From: Thiopontia sp013349825 | GTDB lineage: Bacteria > Pseudomonadota > Gammaproteobacteria > GCF-002020875 | Direction: 5' to 3' | DNA length: 64,000 nt | Assembly: GCA_963981015.1 (NCBI GenBank) | Contig: CAXCCG010000002.1 | Coordinates: 9,011-73,010 of the forward strand | The notes under the pieces: model-generated | Told to the model about the DNA's origin: nothing | The model's database searches: none | Seen by the model: only the letters and a program-made list of their open reading frames with translations | Shown: positions 28,714 to 38,321 of the stretch, in pieces | Position numbering within the stretch: position 1 is the first letter of the stretch | How the letters are laid out: each line of letters starts with the position of its first letter | Translations under genes and position numbers: made by a program

Positions 28714-29640
28714 TCAGCTCAGCCGGATGATCTCAAGTAACAGTTCAGGAAAACCGAACCCTGCTGCCTTGGCGGCCATTGGCACTAAACTATGGTCTGT
28801 CATACCCGGTACCGTATTGACCTCCAGCAGCCAAGGTATACCTGCTTGATCCACCATCAGATCAACACGTCCCCAACCCCTGCAACCCAGGACCGTAAAG
28901 GCCTCCAGCGCAAGCTGCTGCAGGGCTGACTCTTCGACCTTACCCAATCCACAGGGACAGAGATATTCGGTACTCTCTGCCTGGTACTTGGCCTCAAAGT
29001 CATAAAAACCGTGCGGAGTTTTCAGTTGTATCGCCGGCAGTGCCCGCTCGCCAAGGATAGCCACCGTATACTCAGCACCCTCAATCCACTGTTCTGCAAT
29101 TACCTCACCAGCATAACTTTTTGCCACATCCCATGCTTGCTGAAAGGTCTGCAGTGACTCTACTTTTACCATGCCAATACTGGATCCTTCACAGACTGGC
29201 TTCACCATCAATGGTAGCCCCATCGCTTTAACAATCTCTTGCAGATCAGCGCCTTCACTCAACACCCGAAAATCTGGAGTTGGTAATTCAACCCCCTTCC
29301 AGAGCTGCTTTGTGCGTAACTTGTCCATTGCCAATGCAGATGCCATCACACCAGAGCCGGTATAGGGAAGCTTGAGTGTCTCCAATACACCCTGAATAAC
29401 ACCATCTTCTCCACCCCGCCCATGCAGCACCACAAAGGCGCGGTCAAACTCTAATAATGTTGAGATTTCACGCTCCGCCGGATCAAATGGAGCCGCATCA
29501 CAACCTGCAGAGAGCAACCCCTGAAGCACCGCCTTTCCGCTATTGAGTGAGACCTCTCTCTCTGAGGCACTGCCCCCCATCAATACAGCAATCTTTCCCA
29601 ACGATTCAGGAGATTGTAGCTGATTCGAAAATTCATTCAC
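28714..29640 (-). CDS. ddlB: D-alanine--D-alanine ligase
   Basis: ATP-grasp enzyme making D-Ala-D-Ala for MurF. About 308 residues. It has IAVLMGGSASEREVSL at the start, HGRGGEDGVIQG, the serine-lid motif EGSSIGMVKV and the metal site LLEVNTVPGMTDHSLVP. The frame is open to a GTG at 29649, but I prefer the GTG at 29640, which overlaps the murB stop as GTGA and has GAGAGG in front, the same junction type as murC-murB. Confidence 0.96.
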   Translation of the reverse strand: MNEFSNQLQSPESLGKIAVLMGGSASEREVSLNSGKAVLQGLLSAGCDAAPFDPAEREISTLLEFDRAFVVLHGRGGEDGVIQGVLETLKLPYTGSGVMASALAMDKLRTKQLWKGVELPTPDFRVLSEGADLQEIVKAMGLPLMVKPVCEGSSIGMVKVESLQTFQQAWDVAKSYAGEVIAEQWIEGAEYTVAILGERALPAIQLKTPHGFYDFEAKYQAESTEYLCPCGLGKVEESALQQLALEAFTVLGCRGWGRVDLMVDQAGIPWLLEVNTVPGMTDHSLVPMAAKAAGFGFPELLLEIIRLS

Positions 29641-30536
29641 GACAAACACCTCTCGACTTGACCTACAATTCTAACCTCTCGCTGCAGACTTACCCCAAAT
29701 TTCTGCTCAACCTCTTGTGCTACATGGTCCATCAGTGCCTCGATCTCCGTGGCTGTAGCCTCTCCCTGATGGATAATAAAATTGGCATGCTGCTCTGAGA
29801 CTCGTGCCCCCCCCAGGGTAAACCCTTTAAGTCCTGCGGCCTCGATCAAACGCCCGGCATGGTCCCCCTGTGGGTTTTTGAACACTGAACCACAACTATA
29901 GTATGACATTGGCTGGGTTGCGTTACGCTGTTTCAGCTGCTGCTGCATCTTTTCATGCGTCTCCTCACGGTCCAGGTTGGACCTTTGAAAGATTGCTGAG
30001 AGAAACCAAAAGGGTGCCGTGTCATCAATACGAATAAGCGCTCGGTAGTTGGCCTGGAAACGGTCTGCCATCAATGTCTCCACTACACCACCACGATCCA
30101 CCACTTCAACAGACTCTACCCGACTCCAGATCTCTTGACCAAAGGCTCCCGCATTCATCGCCAGTGCGCCACCCACAGAGCCCGGTATTCCTGCCAGAAA
30201 ATCGAGGCCACGCCACTGTTCACTCCGAGCCACACGTGCCAGACGAGAAAGCGGGGCACCCGCCTCTGCATAGAGTCGATCATTGTCACGCCATTCCAGC
30301 CGCTCCAGCGTATTTGCAAGCAGAATAACGGTACCCCGAAACCCTCCATCCCGTACCAGCAGATTACTTCCCTTACCCACCCACAGCAGTGGCTCAGCTC
30401 CGGGAAGCTGCTGAAGGATCTCAACCAACTGTTGCCGGGTCTCCGGGATATAGAGTCGGTCTGCCACCCCTCCAACCCGCCAACTGGTATAAGGAGCCAG
30501 CGCTACATTCTCTAATCGTTGCGCCGTTGAATTCAC
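29637..30536 (-). CDS. murB: UDP-N-acetylenolpyruvoylglucosamine reductase
   Basis: FAD enzyme reducing the enolpyruvyl group to give UDP-MurNAc. 299 residues, the shorter type II form (E. coli type I has 342). FAD-binding WVGKGSNLLVRDGGFRG and FLAGIPGSVGGALAMNAGAFG; the catalytic serine block is YYSCGSVFKNP. The GTG start overlaps the murC stop (GTGA). FAD would come from RibF. Confidence 0.96.
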   Translation of the reverse strand: MNSTAQRLENVALAPYTSWRVGGVADRLYIPETRQQLVEILQQLPGAEPLLWVGKGSNLLVRDGGFRGTVILLANTLERLEWRDNDRLYAEAGAPLSRLARVARSEQWRGLDFLAGIPGSVGGALAMNAGAFGQEIWSRVESVEVVDRGGVVETLMADRFQANYRALIRIDDTAPFWFLSAIFQRSNLDREETHEKMQQQLKQRNATQPMSYYSCGSVFKNPQGDHAGRLIEAAGLKGFTLGGARVSEQHANFIIHQGEATATEIEALMDHVAQEVEQKFGVSLQREVRIVGQVERCLS

Positions 30537-31984
30537 TTCGATGGCCAGGTTTCAGAGATCTGTTGCGCTGCGGTGCCAATACTACCGGCCCCAGAGAGTA
30601 GCAGCAGATCGCCCTCCCCCACTTGATAGGGCAGCAGCTGCACAAGCTCATCAACACCCTTCACCAGCAGAGGATCTACCTCTCCACGGCTACGAATTGT
30701 TCTGGCCAGACTACGGCTGTCAGCTCCCGCAATCGGCTCCTCTCCAGCCGGATAAACCTCTAATAGCAACAGTTGGTCGGCGCTCGAGAGTACCTCCACA
30801 AAATCGTCATAGAGATCGCGGGTACGGCTATAGCGGTGTAGTTGAAAAGCAACCACCAGCCGACGTCCCGGCCACCCCTCTCTCAAAGCAGCCAACGTTG
30901 CAGCAACCTCTCTGGGATGGTGTCCATAGTCATCCACAACCTCGACTCCCCCTTTCGGGAACTGATACCAACCATAACGTTGAAAGCGCCGTGCAATCCC
31001 CTGAAAGCTGGCGAGTGCGGTCACCATTTTCTGGTCCTCAACCCCCAGATGGCTGGCAACCGCTATGGCTGCCAACGCATTGAGAATATTGTGCCGCCCT
31101 GGCAGCTTCAGTGTCACCGGAAGTGGCGCTCGATCCGGCCGACGCAGCAGAAACTGACTCTCACCCTCATGCAACTCAATCTGGTCTGCACCAAAATCAA
31201 CTTCACTGGAGAATCCATAGCGCAGAACGGGACGGGAGAGCCTTTCGGTAATTCCACTGACTCCAGGGTCATCGACACAGAGTACCGCACAACCATAAAA
31301 GGGGAGGTGGTGGATAAACTCAACAAAAGTGTCTTCCAGTCGGGACCAATCCCCTCCATAGGTGGACATATGATCCTCATCAATATTAGTCACCACCGCA
31401 ACCATTGGCTGCAGATGAAGAAAGGAGGCATCACTCTCATCAGCCTCGGCAACCAGGTAACGCCCCCTACCCAACTGAGCGCCTCCGCTACGGGTCCCTC
31501 CCTCTTCACTACCACGGTTAATCTTGCCACCAATGACATAGGTGGGATCGAGACCAGCCTCTTCCAGTATGGTTGCCACCAGACTGGTGGTTGTGGTCTT
31601 GCCATGGGTACCTGCTACCGCAATGCCATAGCGAAAACGCATCAACTCAGCCAACATCTCTGCACGTGGAATGACTGGAAGCCCCTGCTGCCGCGCAGCA
31701 ACAACCTCTGGATTCTCTTCACCAATTGCGCTGGAGATGACCACAACATCCACCCCCTCGATCTGCGCTGCACGATGCCCAATACAAATTTCAGCCCCTT
31801 CGCTACGCAACTCCTGAACCACCACCGATTCAGACTGGTCTGAACCACTGATCTCAAACCCCAGATTGAGGAGTAACTTGGCAATTCCATTCATCCCCGC
31901 TCCACCAATACCGATAAAGTGGATACGTTGTATGGTGTGCATCGCTTCAGCAATACCCTGTTGTTGTGAATCAATTATCATCAA
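30533..31984 (-). CDS. murC: UDP-N-acetylmuramate--L-alanine ligase
   Basis: First cytoplasmic ligase of the stem peptide, adding L-Ala. 483 residues. Rossmann-like HFIGIGGAGMNGIAKLL at the N-terminus, ATP loop GTHGKTTTTSLVA near residue 120, and the central EADESDASFL and NIDEDH metal-binding motifs. It sits between murG and murB with a four-base overlap to murB. Confidence 0.97.
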   Translation of the reverse strand: MMIIDSQQQGIAEAMHTIQRIHFIGIGGAGMNGIAKLLLNLGFEISGSDQSESVVVQELRSEGAEICIGHRAAQIEGVDVVVISSAIGEENPEVVAARQQGLPVIPRAEMLAELMRFRYGIAVAGTHGKTTTTSLVATILEEAGLDPTYVIGGKINRGSEEGGTRSGGAQLGRGRYLVAEADESDASFLHLQPMVAVVTNIDEDHMSTYGGDWSRLEDTFVEFIHHLPFYGCAVLCVDDPGVSGITERLSRPVLRYGFSSEVDFGADQIELHEGESQFLLRRPDRAPLPVTLKLPGRHNILNALAAIAVASHLGVEDQKMVTALASFQGIARRFQRYGWYQFPKGGVEVVDDYGHHPREVAATLAALREGWPGRRLVVAFQLHRYSRTRDLYDDFVEVLSSADQLLLLEVYPAGEEPIAGADSRSLARTIRSRGEVDPLLVKGVDELVQLLPYQVGEGDLLLLSGAGSIGTAAQQISETWPSK

Positions 31985-31987
31985 TGG

Positions 31988-33067
31988 CTACTCTCTACAA
32001 AGCATTTTACAGATCTCTTTTACTTGGCGGGTGGCCTCTGGCTCTGCTGCAGCTTTGGCCGCTCGCCCCATCTGCTCTATTCTATCGGGTTGTTCGATAA
32101 ACTGGTTTACCCGCTGAATCAATTGATCACTGCTCAGCTCACGCTGTTGAACCATCTCAGCGGCCCCCTGCTGTTGCAAAAATGCACCATTGGCTGTCTG
32201 GTGATCATCAACAGCAAACGGGAACGGGATCAAAATTGAGGGGCGCCCTACCATGGCCAGCTCTGACACTGTCATCGCACCAGATCGACAAAGCACCAGA
32301 TCAGCCCAACGATAGACCTCATCTATCTGTTGTAAATAGGGAACTACACGCACCCCCTGTGACGCATCCACCGCTACACCTTGCTGCTGGTACCCCTCCA
32401 GCGTCGCTTGCAGATTACGCGCACCACTCTGATGAACAATCTCCAGCTTTCCCGCTGTAACCAACTCTTTCGCAACAATCGGCATCAGCTCATTGAGTCG
32501 CTGTGCCCCCAAACTCCCACCCAACACCAGTAATCTTAAAGGCTGGTGGGGTTGTGCTGGCTCTATCTCAAACAGCTCTTGTCGCACTGGATTGCCTACG
32601 GTACGGGCTGCCACAGTGGCTGGAAAAGTTGATGGGAAGGCCTCCAATGCCGCCGTAGCCAGTCGTGACAACCAACGGTTGGTTAATCCGGCAATGGCAT
32701 TCTGCTCATGAATCACCAGTGGTTTTCGCATGAGCCATGACGCTACCCCTCCCGGCCCCGCCACAAAGCCTCCCATCCCCAACACAACATCCGGCTGCTG
32801 ACGTGAAATTATTCGATAGGCCAACCAGATCGCCTTGAGCAGTCGCAATGGTGCAACGACCAACGCCTTAACCCCTTTACCACGTATTCCCTGAACCGGA
32901 ACTGTCTCTAGTTTAAACCCTGCTTGCGGCACCAGCGTTGACTCCATCCCTTCCGGTGTCCCGAGCCAGACAACCTCGCCCCCCTCATCTTGCCACATCC
33001 GGGCTACTGCCATAGCAGGATAGATATGCCCTCCGGTACCCCCGGCCATTACCATCAGCTTTTTCAC
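31988..33067 (-). CDS. murG: Undecaprenyldiphospho-muramoylpentapeptide GlcNAc transferase
   Basis: GT28 glycosyltransferase making lipid II from lipid I on the inner face of the membrane. About 359 residues. MVMAGGTGGHIYPAMAV is the N-terminal glycine loop; VLGMGGFVAGPGG and HEQNAIAGLTNRWL follow; the C-terminal UDP-GlcNAc site is in LVLCRSGAMTVSELAMVGRP. In-frame ATGs at 33094 and 33115 would extend it; I prefer the GTG at 33067 because it has an AGGCAGG-type site and the family N-terminus length. Confidence 0.95.
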   Translation of the reverse strand: MKKLMVMAGGTGGHIYPAMAVARMWQDEGGEVVWLGTPEGMESTLVPQAGFKLETVPVQGIRGKGVKALVVAPLRLLKAIWLAYRIISRQQPDVVLGMGGFVAGPGGVASWLMRKPLVIHEQNAIAGLTNRWLSRLATAALEAFPSTFPATVAARTVGNPVRQELFEIEPAQPHQPLRLLVLGGSLGAQRLNELMPIVAKELVTAGKLEIVHQSGARNLQATLEGYQQQGVAVDASQGVRVVPYLQQIDEVYRWADLVLCRSGAMTVSELAMVGRPSILIPFPFAVDDHQTANGAFLQQQGAAEMVQQRELSSDQLIQRVNQFIEQPDRIEQMGRAAKAAAEPEATRQVKEICKMLCRE

Positions 33068-33134
33068 AACCCTGCCTCTGCCGGATTGGAGCATAGGCTT
33101 GCCGATAAAAGCCATAGACAGCTTATTCTATCTC

Positions 33135-34349
33135 TCATCGGTTGCCCCTTCTTTTGCGCTCTACGATGGGTCCCACTTCAAATTCAATCCGCATCAGTAA
33201 CGCAATGGCAATCATCATCACAATCAAACTGCTGCCTCCATAACTGACCAGTGGCAGTGTCAGCCCTTTGGTCGGAGCCAAATTGACATTCACCAATAGA
33301 TTGATCAGCGCCTGTAATCCAATCCAGATCCCGATTCCGTACGCCAGATAGGAGGCGAAAGGTTGATGCCCTTCACTGGCCCTTGCTGCAATTTGGAAGG
33401 CTTTCCACACCACCAGAGAGAACAGTAGTACCACCGAGAGCGTACCAAACAGTCCGAGTTCCTCGGCAATCACCGCCAGAATAAAATCAGTATGCGCTTC
33501 CGGAAGATAGAACAATTTCTGCAGCCCCTCTCCCAACCCTAGCCCCTGCCATCCACCCCGACCATAGGCAATCAGCGCCTGTGTTATCTGATAATTCTTC
33601 CCCTTGGGGTCGACCAAAAAGGGGTCATCACCCAGAAACGAGGCCATACGCGCCATACGAAATGGTTCCATCATGATGGCAATAGAGACGAATAGAACGC
33701 CCAACAGGATAAACAGTGCAAACTGAGATGGTTTCACCCCTCCCAGCCACATCATTCCAATCACCACGGTCATCATTACAAAGGCGGCACCCAGATCAGG
33801 CTCCACAAGAATCAGTACACTCACTCCGGCAAGCAGTGCAATGGGTCTGAGGACTGCCGCTAAGTCAGTTGAGACCTTATCGCGATGACGCACCAGATAA
33901 CTGGCCAGATAGAGATAAGCTGCCAGTTTGGTAAATTCAGAGGGCTGAAGACGGAACGGTCCAATCGGAATCCAGCGTGAAGCACCATTGACCTTAACCC
34001 CGACCAATAATACCAATACCAGCAGCACGGCACTGCCCAGCAGTAGCGCCGGTGACATCTTCTCCCACAGGTGTAACGGGATCTGCAACACTATCAGCCC
34101 CAGCAGAAAACCCAGGGTCGCAAAGATGAGTTGTCGGGTCAGATAGTGAAACGGGTCGTGATACAACCTCTCTGCAATCGGCATGGATGCCGAGGCAACC
34201 ATCACCAGTCCAAACAGTAGCAGCGTCATCACCACAGGAAGTAACGCTGATTGATAGACAGAGCGGCTGATACTGCGCCCACCGGCTGTCTGCCGCTTTT
34301 TAGCCTCGCCACTCTTTGCCCATACAAACCACTCTTGTAGAAACTTCAT
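33135..34349 (-). CDS. ftsW: Lipid II polymerase FtsW
   Basis: SEDS-family septal peptidoglycan glycosyltransferase, partner of FtsI. 404 residues with ten membrane segments. PSEFTKLAAYLYLASYL, LVEPDLGAAFVM (the catalytic aspartate region), EAHTDFILAVIAEELGL and the C-terminal GLTLPLVSYGGSSL blocks are typical. It overlaps murD by four bases. Confidence 0.96.
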   Translation of the reverse strand: MKFLQEWFVWAKSGEAKKRQTAGGRSISRSVYQSALLPVVMTLLLFGLVMVASASMPIAERLYHDPFHYLTRQLIFATLGFLLGLIVLQIPLHLWEKMSPALLLGSAVLLVLVLLVGVKVNGASRWIPIGPFRLQPSEFTKLAAYLYLASYLVRHRDKVSTDLAAVLRPIALLAGVSVLILVEPDLGAAFVMMTVVIGMMWLGGVKPSQFALFILLGVLFVSIAIMMEPFRMARMASFLGDDPFLVDPKGKNYQITQALIAYGRGGWQGLGLGEGLQKLFYLPEAHTDFILAVIAEELGLFGTLSVVLLFSLVVWKAFQIAARASEGHQPFASYLAYGIGIWIGLQALINLLVNVNLAPTKGLTLPLVSYGGSSLIVMMIAIALLMRIEFEVGPIVERKRRGNR

Positions 34350-35749
34350 CTCACCACCTTTTGTAGCCGTTTCTGTACTGCCTGCTTATAGGCATCGCCT
34401 CGCGCCTCAAAGCCGGAGAATTGATCAAAACTGGCGCATGCCGGGGAGAGCAATATGGTATCACCCGGTTCGGCAATCCTGTTTGCTGTAACCACAGCCT
34501 CTTCCATCGTTGCTACATGATAGACCGGGGTGACTCCCCCCAGTGCTGACTCAATCAATTTGGCATCTTCACCCATCAAAATAACACTACGTACATAATC
34601 TTTAACAAGCACTTTCAGGGGGGAGAAATCGGCCTCTTTTCCCTGACCACCGGCAATCAATACCAGCTTGTTTAAATGGTCTGGACGGCCAAGTCCTTTG
34701 ATTGCTGCTTCGGTGGCCCCCACATTGGTTCCCTTGGAGTCATTGATCCACCGCACACCCCGGCTCTCTGCCACCCACTCCGTTCTGTGAGGCAACCCTG
34801 AAAATTGTTGTAGCGCCGCCACCATTGCAGCAAGAGGTACCCCGGCAGCCTCTGCCAGGGTCATTGCAGCGACAACATTGGTTACATTATGTGTCCCAAA
34901 AATCTGTAGCTCTGAGACAGCAATTAAGGGCTGCTCTCCCTGACAGATCCACACTGCACCAGACAGATCTTTACAGAGCCCAAACCACCCAGGTTTAACT
35001 GGTGTAGTGGAGTAATAAGGGGACAACTGTTGTGGCTGTGGTGTAATTGCCAAGGACTCCATTAGTGCGACAACAGCCTCATCCTCTGCTGGATAGACCC
35101 AATGCACTGCGCGCAGATAAACTTGCCCTTTCACTTGCGCATAGTGTTGCAGGCTACGATAGCGGTCCAGATGGTCGGCCGAGATATTGAGTACCACTGC
35201 CGCTACTGGCTCCAGCGTCTGAATCGACTCCAGTTGAAAGCTGGAGAGTTCAAGCACATAGAGGTCGGGCTCTTCATGCTTTAGCAATTCCAGTGCAGGG
35301 GTTCCCAGATTCCCCCCGACACGGACCTTCAACCCCGCTGAGTTCGCCATCTCTCCAACCAGTGTGGTTACGGTACTCTTGCCATTGGAGCCGGTAATTG
35401 CAACTACTGGCGCCTTCGCCTGCCGCGCAAACAGCTCCACATCACCAACCACTTCAACACCCGCCTCAAGCGCCTGCTGCAACAGTGGATGATCGATAGA
35501 GATTCCCGGACTCAATACAATTTGTGCTACCGAGCAGAGCAGTGTCTGCTCTAAAGGACCCAGAACAATTTCCAGTTGGGGGAACTCACGCCGGATCTGC
35601 TCCAACCCCGGCGGGTGAGCACGCGTATCGGCAACAACACAAGGAATATTGTGTTCTGAAAAATAGCGCACAACCGACTGACCACTCTTACCCAGCCCCA
35701 ACACCAGTCTCTGTGGTCTGTTATTGCCAATAGCCGACACTGTACTCAC
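34346..35749 (-). CDS. murD: UDP-N-acetylmuramoylalanine--D-glutamate ligase
   Basis: Adds D-glutamate to UDP-MurNAc-L-Ala. 467 residues. N-terminal LVLGLGKSGQSVVRYF, ATP loop GSNGKSTVTTLVGEM, VLNISADHLDRY and the C-terminal domain with LLSPACASFDQF. It is separated from mraY by 72 bases, the largest internal gap in the cluster, which holds a hairpin-like sequence resembling an intergenic repeat. Confidence 0.97.
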   Translation of the reverse strand: MSTVSAIGNNRPQRLVLGLGKSGQSVVRYFSEHNIPCVVADTRAHPPGLEQIRREFPQLEIVLGPLEQTLLCSVAQIVLSPGISIDHPLLQQALEAGVEVVGDVELFARQAKAPVVAITGSNGKSTVTTLVGEMANSAGLKVRVGGNLGTPALELLKHEEPDLYVLELSSFQLESIQTLEPVAAVVLNISADHLDRYRSLQHYAQVKGQVYLRAVHWVYPAEDEAVVALMESLAITPQPQQLSPYYSTTPVKPGWFGLCKDLSGAVWICQGEQPLIAVSELQIFGTHNVTNVVAAMTLAEAAGVPLAAMVAALQQFSGLPHRTEWVAESRGVRWINDSKGTNVGATEAAIKGLGRPDHLNKLVLIAGGQGKEADFSPLKVLVKDYVRSVILMGEDAKLIESALGGVTPVYHVATMEEAVVTANRIAEPGDTILLSPACASFDQFSGFEARGDAYKQAVQKRLQKVVR

Positions 35750-35821
35750 TACCGGGAGCCTCTAAAAATAGTAATTTTTCTGTGGCAGCAATCGCTGAAA
35801 AAGTGCATTTTCAGAGGTGCT

Positions 35822-36904
35822 CTACCGTATTTTCAGGGTTGCCAACCCTACCAGCACCAGAATAAAGGTAATAATCCAGAAGCGGACAATGACCCTTGGC
35901 TCAGGCCACCCTTTCAGCTCAAAGTGGTGGTGTATCGGGGCCATACGAAAAACCCGTTTACCCGTCAGTTTAAACGACAGTACCTGAATCATCACCGAGA
36001 CGGTTTCCAGTACAAAGATCCCCCCCATGATGACCAACACCAACTCTTGACGTACCAGTACCGCAACAATCCCCAGAGCAGCCCCGAGAGCCAATGCGCC
36101 AACATCCCCCATAAAGACCATTGCCGGATAGGCATTAAACCAGAGAAAACCAAGTCCTGCACCGACCAGTGCACCACAGAATACCGCCAACTCTCCGGCC
36201 TCCGGTAGAGAGGGAATTGCCAGGTAGCGGGCAAACTCCACATGGCCACTGAGATAAGCAAAGACCCCTAGCGCCCCTCCTACCAATACCGTTGGCATGA
36301 TCGCAAGACCATCCAGTCCATCGGTCAGGTTCACCGCATTACTTGAACCCACCACCACCAGGAATGCCAACGGCAGATAGAGTATCCCCAGATCAATCGT
36401 TACCTCTTTAAAGAAGGGAACCAACAGTGCCGTCTCTGCCGGTAGGGTCGCAGAGTAATAGATCCAACTCACTGCAACTGCTGCAACCAGAGATTGTCCC
36501 AGAAACTTGGCCTTTGCAGAGAGTCCTTTGGGATTCTGGTGGACCACTTTTCGGTAATCGTCAATCCAGCCCACCATTCCAAACCCCAAGGTGACCAGCA
36601 ACACAATCCAGAGGTAGTGGTTACTCAAATCTCCCCACAACAGTGTAGCAATAGCCACTGCAACCAGTATCAGCGCTCCACCCATGGTTGGCGTTCCCGC
36701 CTTCTTCAGATGAGTCTCCGGACCGTCATCTCGTATCGCCTGCCCCACTTTATACTGAGTCAACTTGCGGATCATCATCGGTCCAATCATAAAGGAGACG
36801 ATGAGTGCTGTCAGCGCACCCAATATCGCCCGTAACGTCAAATAACGAAACACCGAAAAATGGGGTGAAATTTCCACTAGGTAATCACTGAGATAGAGCA
36901 TCAT
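35822..36904 (-). CDS. mraY: Phospho-N-acetylmuramoyl-pentapeptide transferase
   Basis: Integral membrane enzyme making lipid I. From the ATG at 36904 it has 360 residues, the same as E. coli MraY; the frame is open to 36991, but that extension has no family counterpart. Catalytic blocks RDDGPETHLKKAGTPTMGG, IDDYRKV, NAVNLTDGLDGLAI, FMGDVGALALGA and MAPIHHHFELKGWPEP are all intact. It follows murF in the standard order. Confidence 0.97.
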   Translation of the reverse strand: MMLYLSDYLVEISPHFSVFRYLTLRAILGALTALIVSFMIGPMMIRKLTQYKVGQAIRDDGPETHLKKAGTPTMGGALILVAVAIATLLWGDLSNHYLWIVLLVTLGFGMVGWIDDYRKVVHQNPKGLSAKAKFLGQSLVAAVAVSWIYYSATLPAETALLVPFFKEVTIDLGILYLPLAFLVVVGSSNAVNLTDGLDGLAIMPTVLVGGALGVFAYLSGHVEFARYLAIPSLPEAGELAVFCGALVGAGLGFLWFNAYPAMVFMGDVGALALGAALGIVAVLVRQELVLVIMGGIFVLETVSVMIQVLSFKLTGKRVFRMAPIHHHFELKGWPEPRVIVRFWIITFILVLVGLATLKIR

Positions 36905-36932
36905 GATGTTTCTGATTCCTGATAATTTATGG

Positions 36933-38321
36933 CTATTGATTCTGTACGGACGCCGTAGTGTCACCCTGATCCAACAGATGGTTGACCACACGTTCCATTC
37001 TCATAAAGCGTGAACCCTTGACCAGAATGGTGGTATCGCGACCTAACTCAAGGTCCAACTGTTCCAGAAGAGCTTCAAGAGTTACATGAGCCACCCCTCC
37101 TCCAAATCCTGCAACAAAGTCACCACCAAACTCCCCAAAGGCAAAAAGCTTGTCGATCCCAACCTTTTGGGCAAGCTGTCCTACCTCTTGATGCAGGGAT
37201 GCTGCTGCCTCTCCTAACTCCCCCATATCCCCCAAGACCAATACCCGTTTTCCCGGAAAGTCAGAGAGCAGGCGAACCCCGCTTTTCATTGAGTCCGGAT
37301 TGGCATTGTAACTATCATCAATCACCGTGCTGCCCAACCGGGCAGCCATCTGTTGCAATCGACCTGCAACCGGTTGCAGCGACTCCAACCCCTGTTTGAC
37401 TTGTATCAACGAAGCCCCCACCTCGAGCGCAAGTGCCGCTGCTGCCACTGCATTGGTACGATTGTGTTCACCCAATAGTTTTAGCTGTACGGAGACCTCA
37501 TCTCCCTGATAAGACAACAGCAACGGAGCTTTAGCTGTATCTGCAGAAAGTAACTCTGAGTTAGCGACTCTAGTGGTTGCATAGCGCGCTATACGTTTTC
37601 CCTCTGCCAACTTCATCCAAAGTGAAGCCTGAGGGAGATTCTGGTTGATCACTGCAGTGCCGTTACCCCTCAACCCTGTATAGATCTCTCCCTTTGCCTG
37701 TGCGATTCGCTCCATTGAACCAAATCCACCCAGATGGGCTGCCCCTATATTATTGACCAGGGCATGGGTCGGCTGGGCCAGTTTACACAGGTATTCAATA
37801 TCCCCAACTGCACTGGCCCCCATCTCAACCACGGCCCACCGATCTTGAGGGGTCAACCGCAACAGTGTCAATGGAACCCCAATCTCATTATTGAAATTAC
37901 CCTGGGTCACAGTCCCTTGCCCCGCCAAATGCAGTATAGATGCCACCATCTCTTTTACAGTGGTCTTTCCATTGCTTCCGGTGATTGCAACCACCGGTAT
38001 CTCAAACTGTGCCCGCCACCCAGCCGCCAACTGCCCCAGTGCCTGTAACGTATCTCCAACCACAATCTGGGGGATGTCGAACGGTTTTTGTTGTTGAACA
38101 ATCGCCCCAACCGCTCCTGCAGCATGTACCTGTTGCAGAAACTGTTCACCCTCAAAGTTGGGACCTCTCAAAGCGACAAACAGCGCACCAGATGAAATGG
38201 AACGGCTGTCTGTACTGACCGCTGAAAAGCTGGCATCTTCTCCGATGAGCCGCCCCCCCAACAGTGTTGCAACGGCAGAGAGACAACTCAGTGGGCGTTG
38301 ATCAGCCACGGCTATCACCAT
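36933..38321 (-). CDS. murF: UDP-MurNAc-tripeptide--D-alanyl-D-alanine ligase
   Basis: Completes the pentapeptide by adding D-Ala-D-Ala. 462 residues. ATP loop ITGSNGKTTVKEMVASIL, the NNIGAAHLGGFGS block and the C-terminal VIDDSYNANPDSM plus LVLGDMGELGEAA motifs. Its ATG overlaps the end of murE by about 20 bases. Confidence 0.97.
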   Translation of the reverse strand: MVIAVADQRPLSCLSAVATLLGGRLIGEDASFSAVSTDSRSISSGALFVALRGPNFEGEQFLQQVHAAGAVGAIVQQQKPFDIPQIVVGDTLQALGQLAAGWRAQFEIPVVAITGSNGKTTVKEMVASILHLAGQGTVTQGNFNNEIGVPLTLLRLTPQDRWAVVEMGASAVGDIEYLCKLAQPTHALVNNIGAAHLGGFGSMERIAQAKGEIYTGLRGNGTAVINQNLPQASLWMKLAEGKRIARYATTRVANSELLSADTAKAPLLLSYQGDEVSVQLKLLGEHNRTNAVAAAALALEVGASLIQVKQGLESLQPVAGRLQQMAARLGSTVIDDSYNANPDSMKSGVRLLSDFPGKRVLVLGDMGELGEAAASLHQEVGQLAQKVGIDKLFAFGEFGGDFVAGFGGGVAHVTLEALLEQLDLELGRDTTILVKGSRFMRMERVVNHLLDQGDTTASVQNQ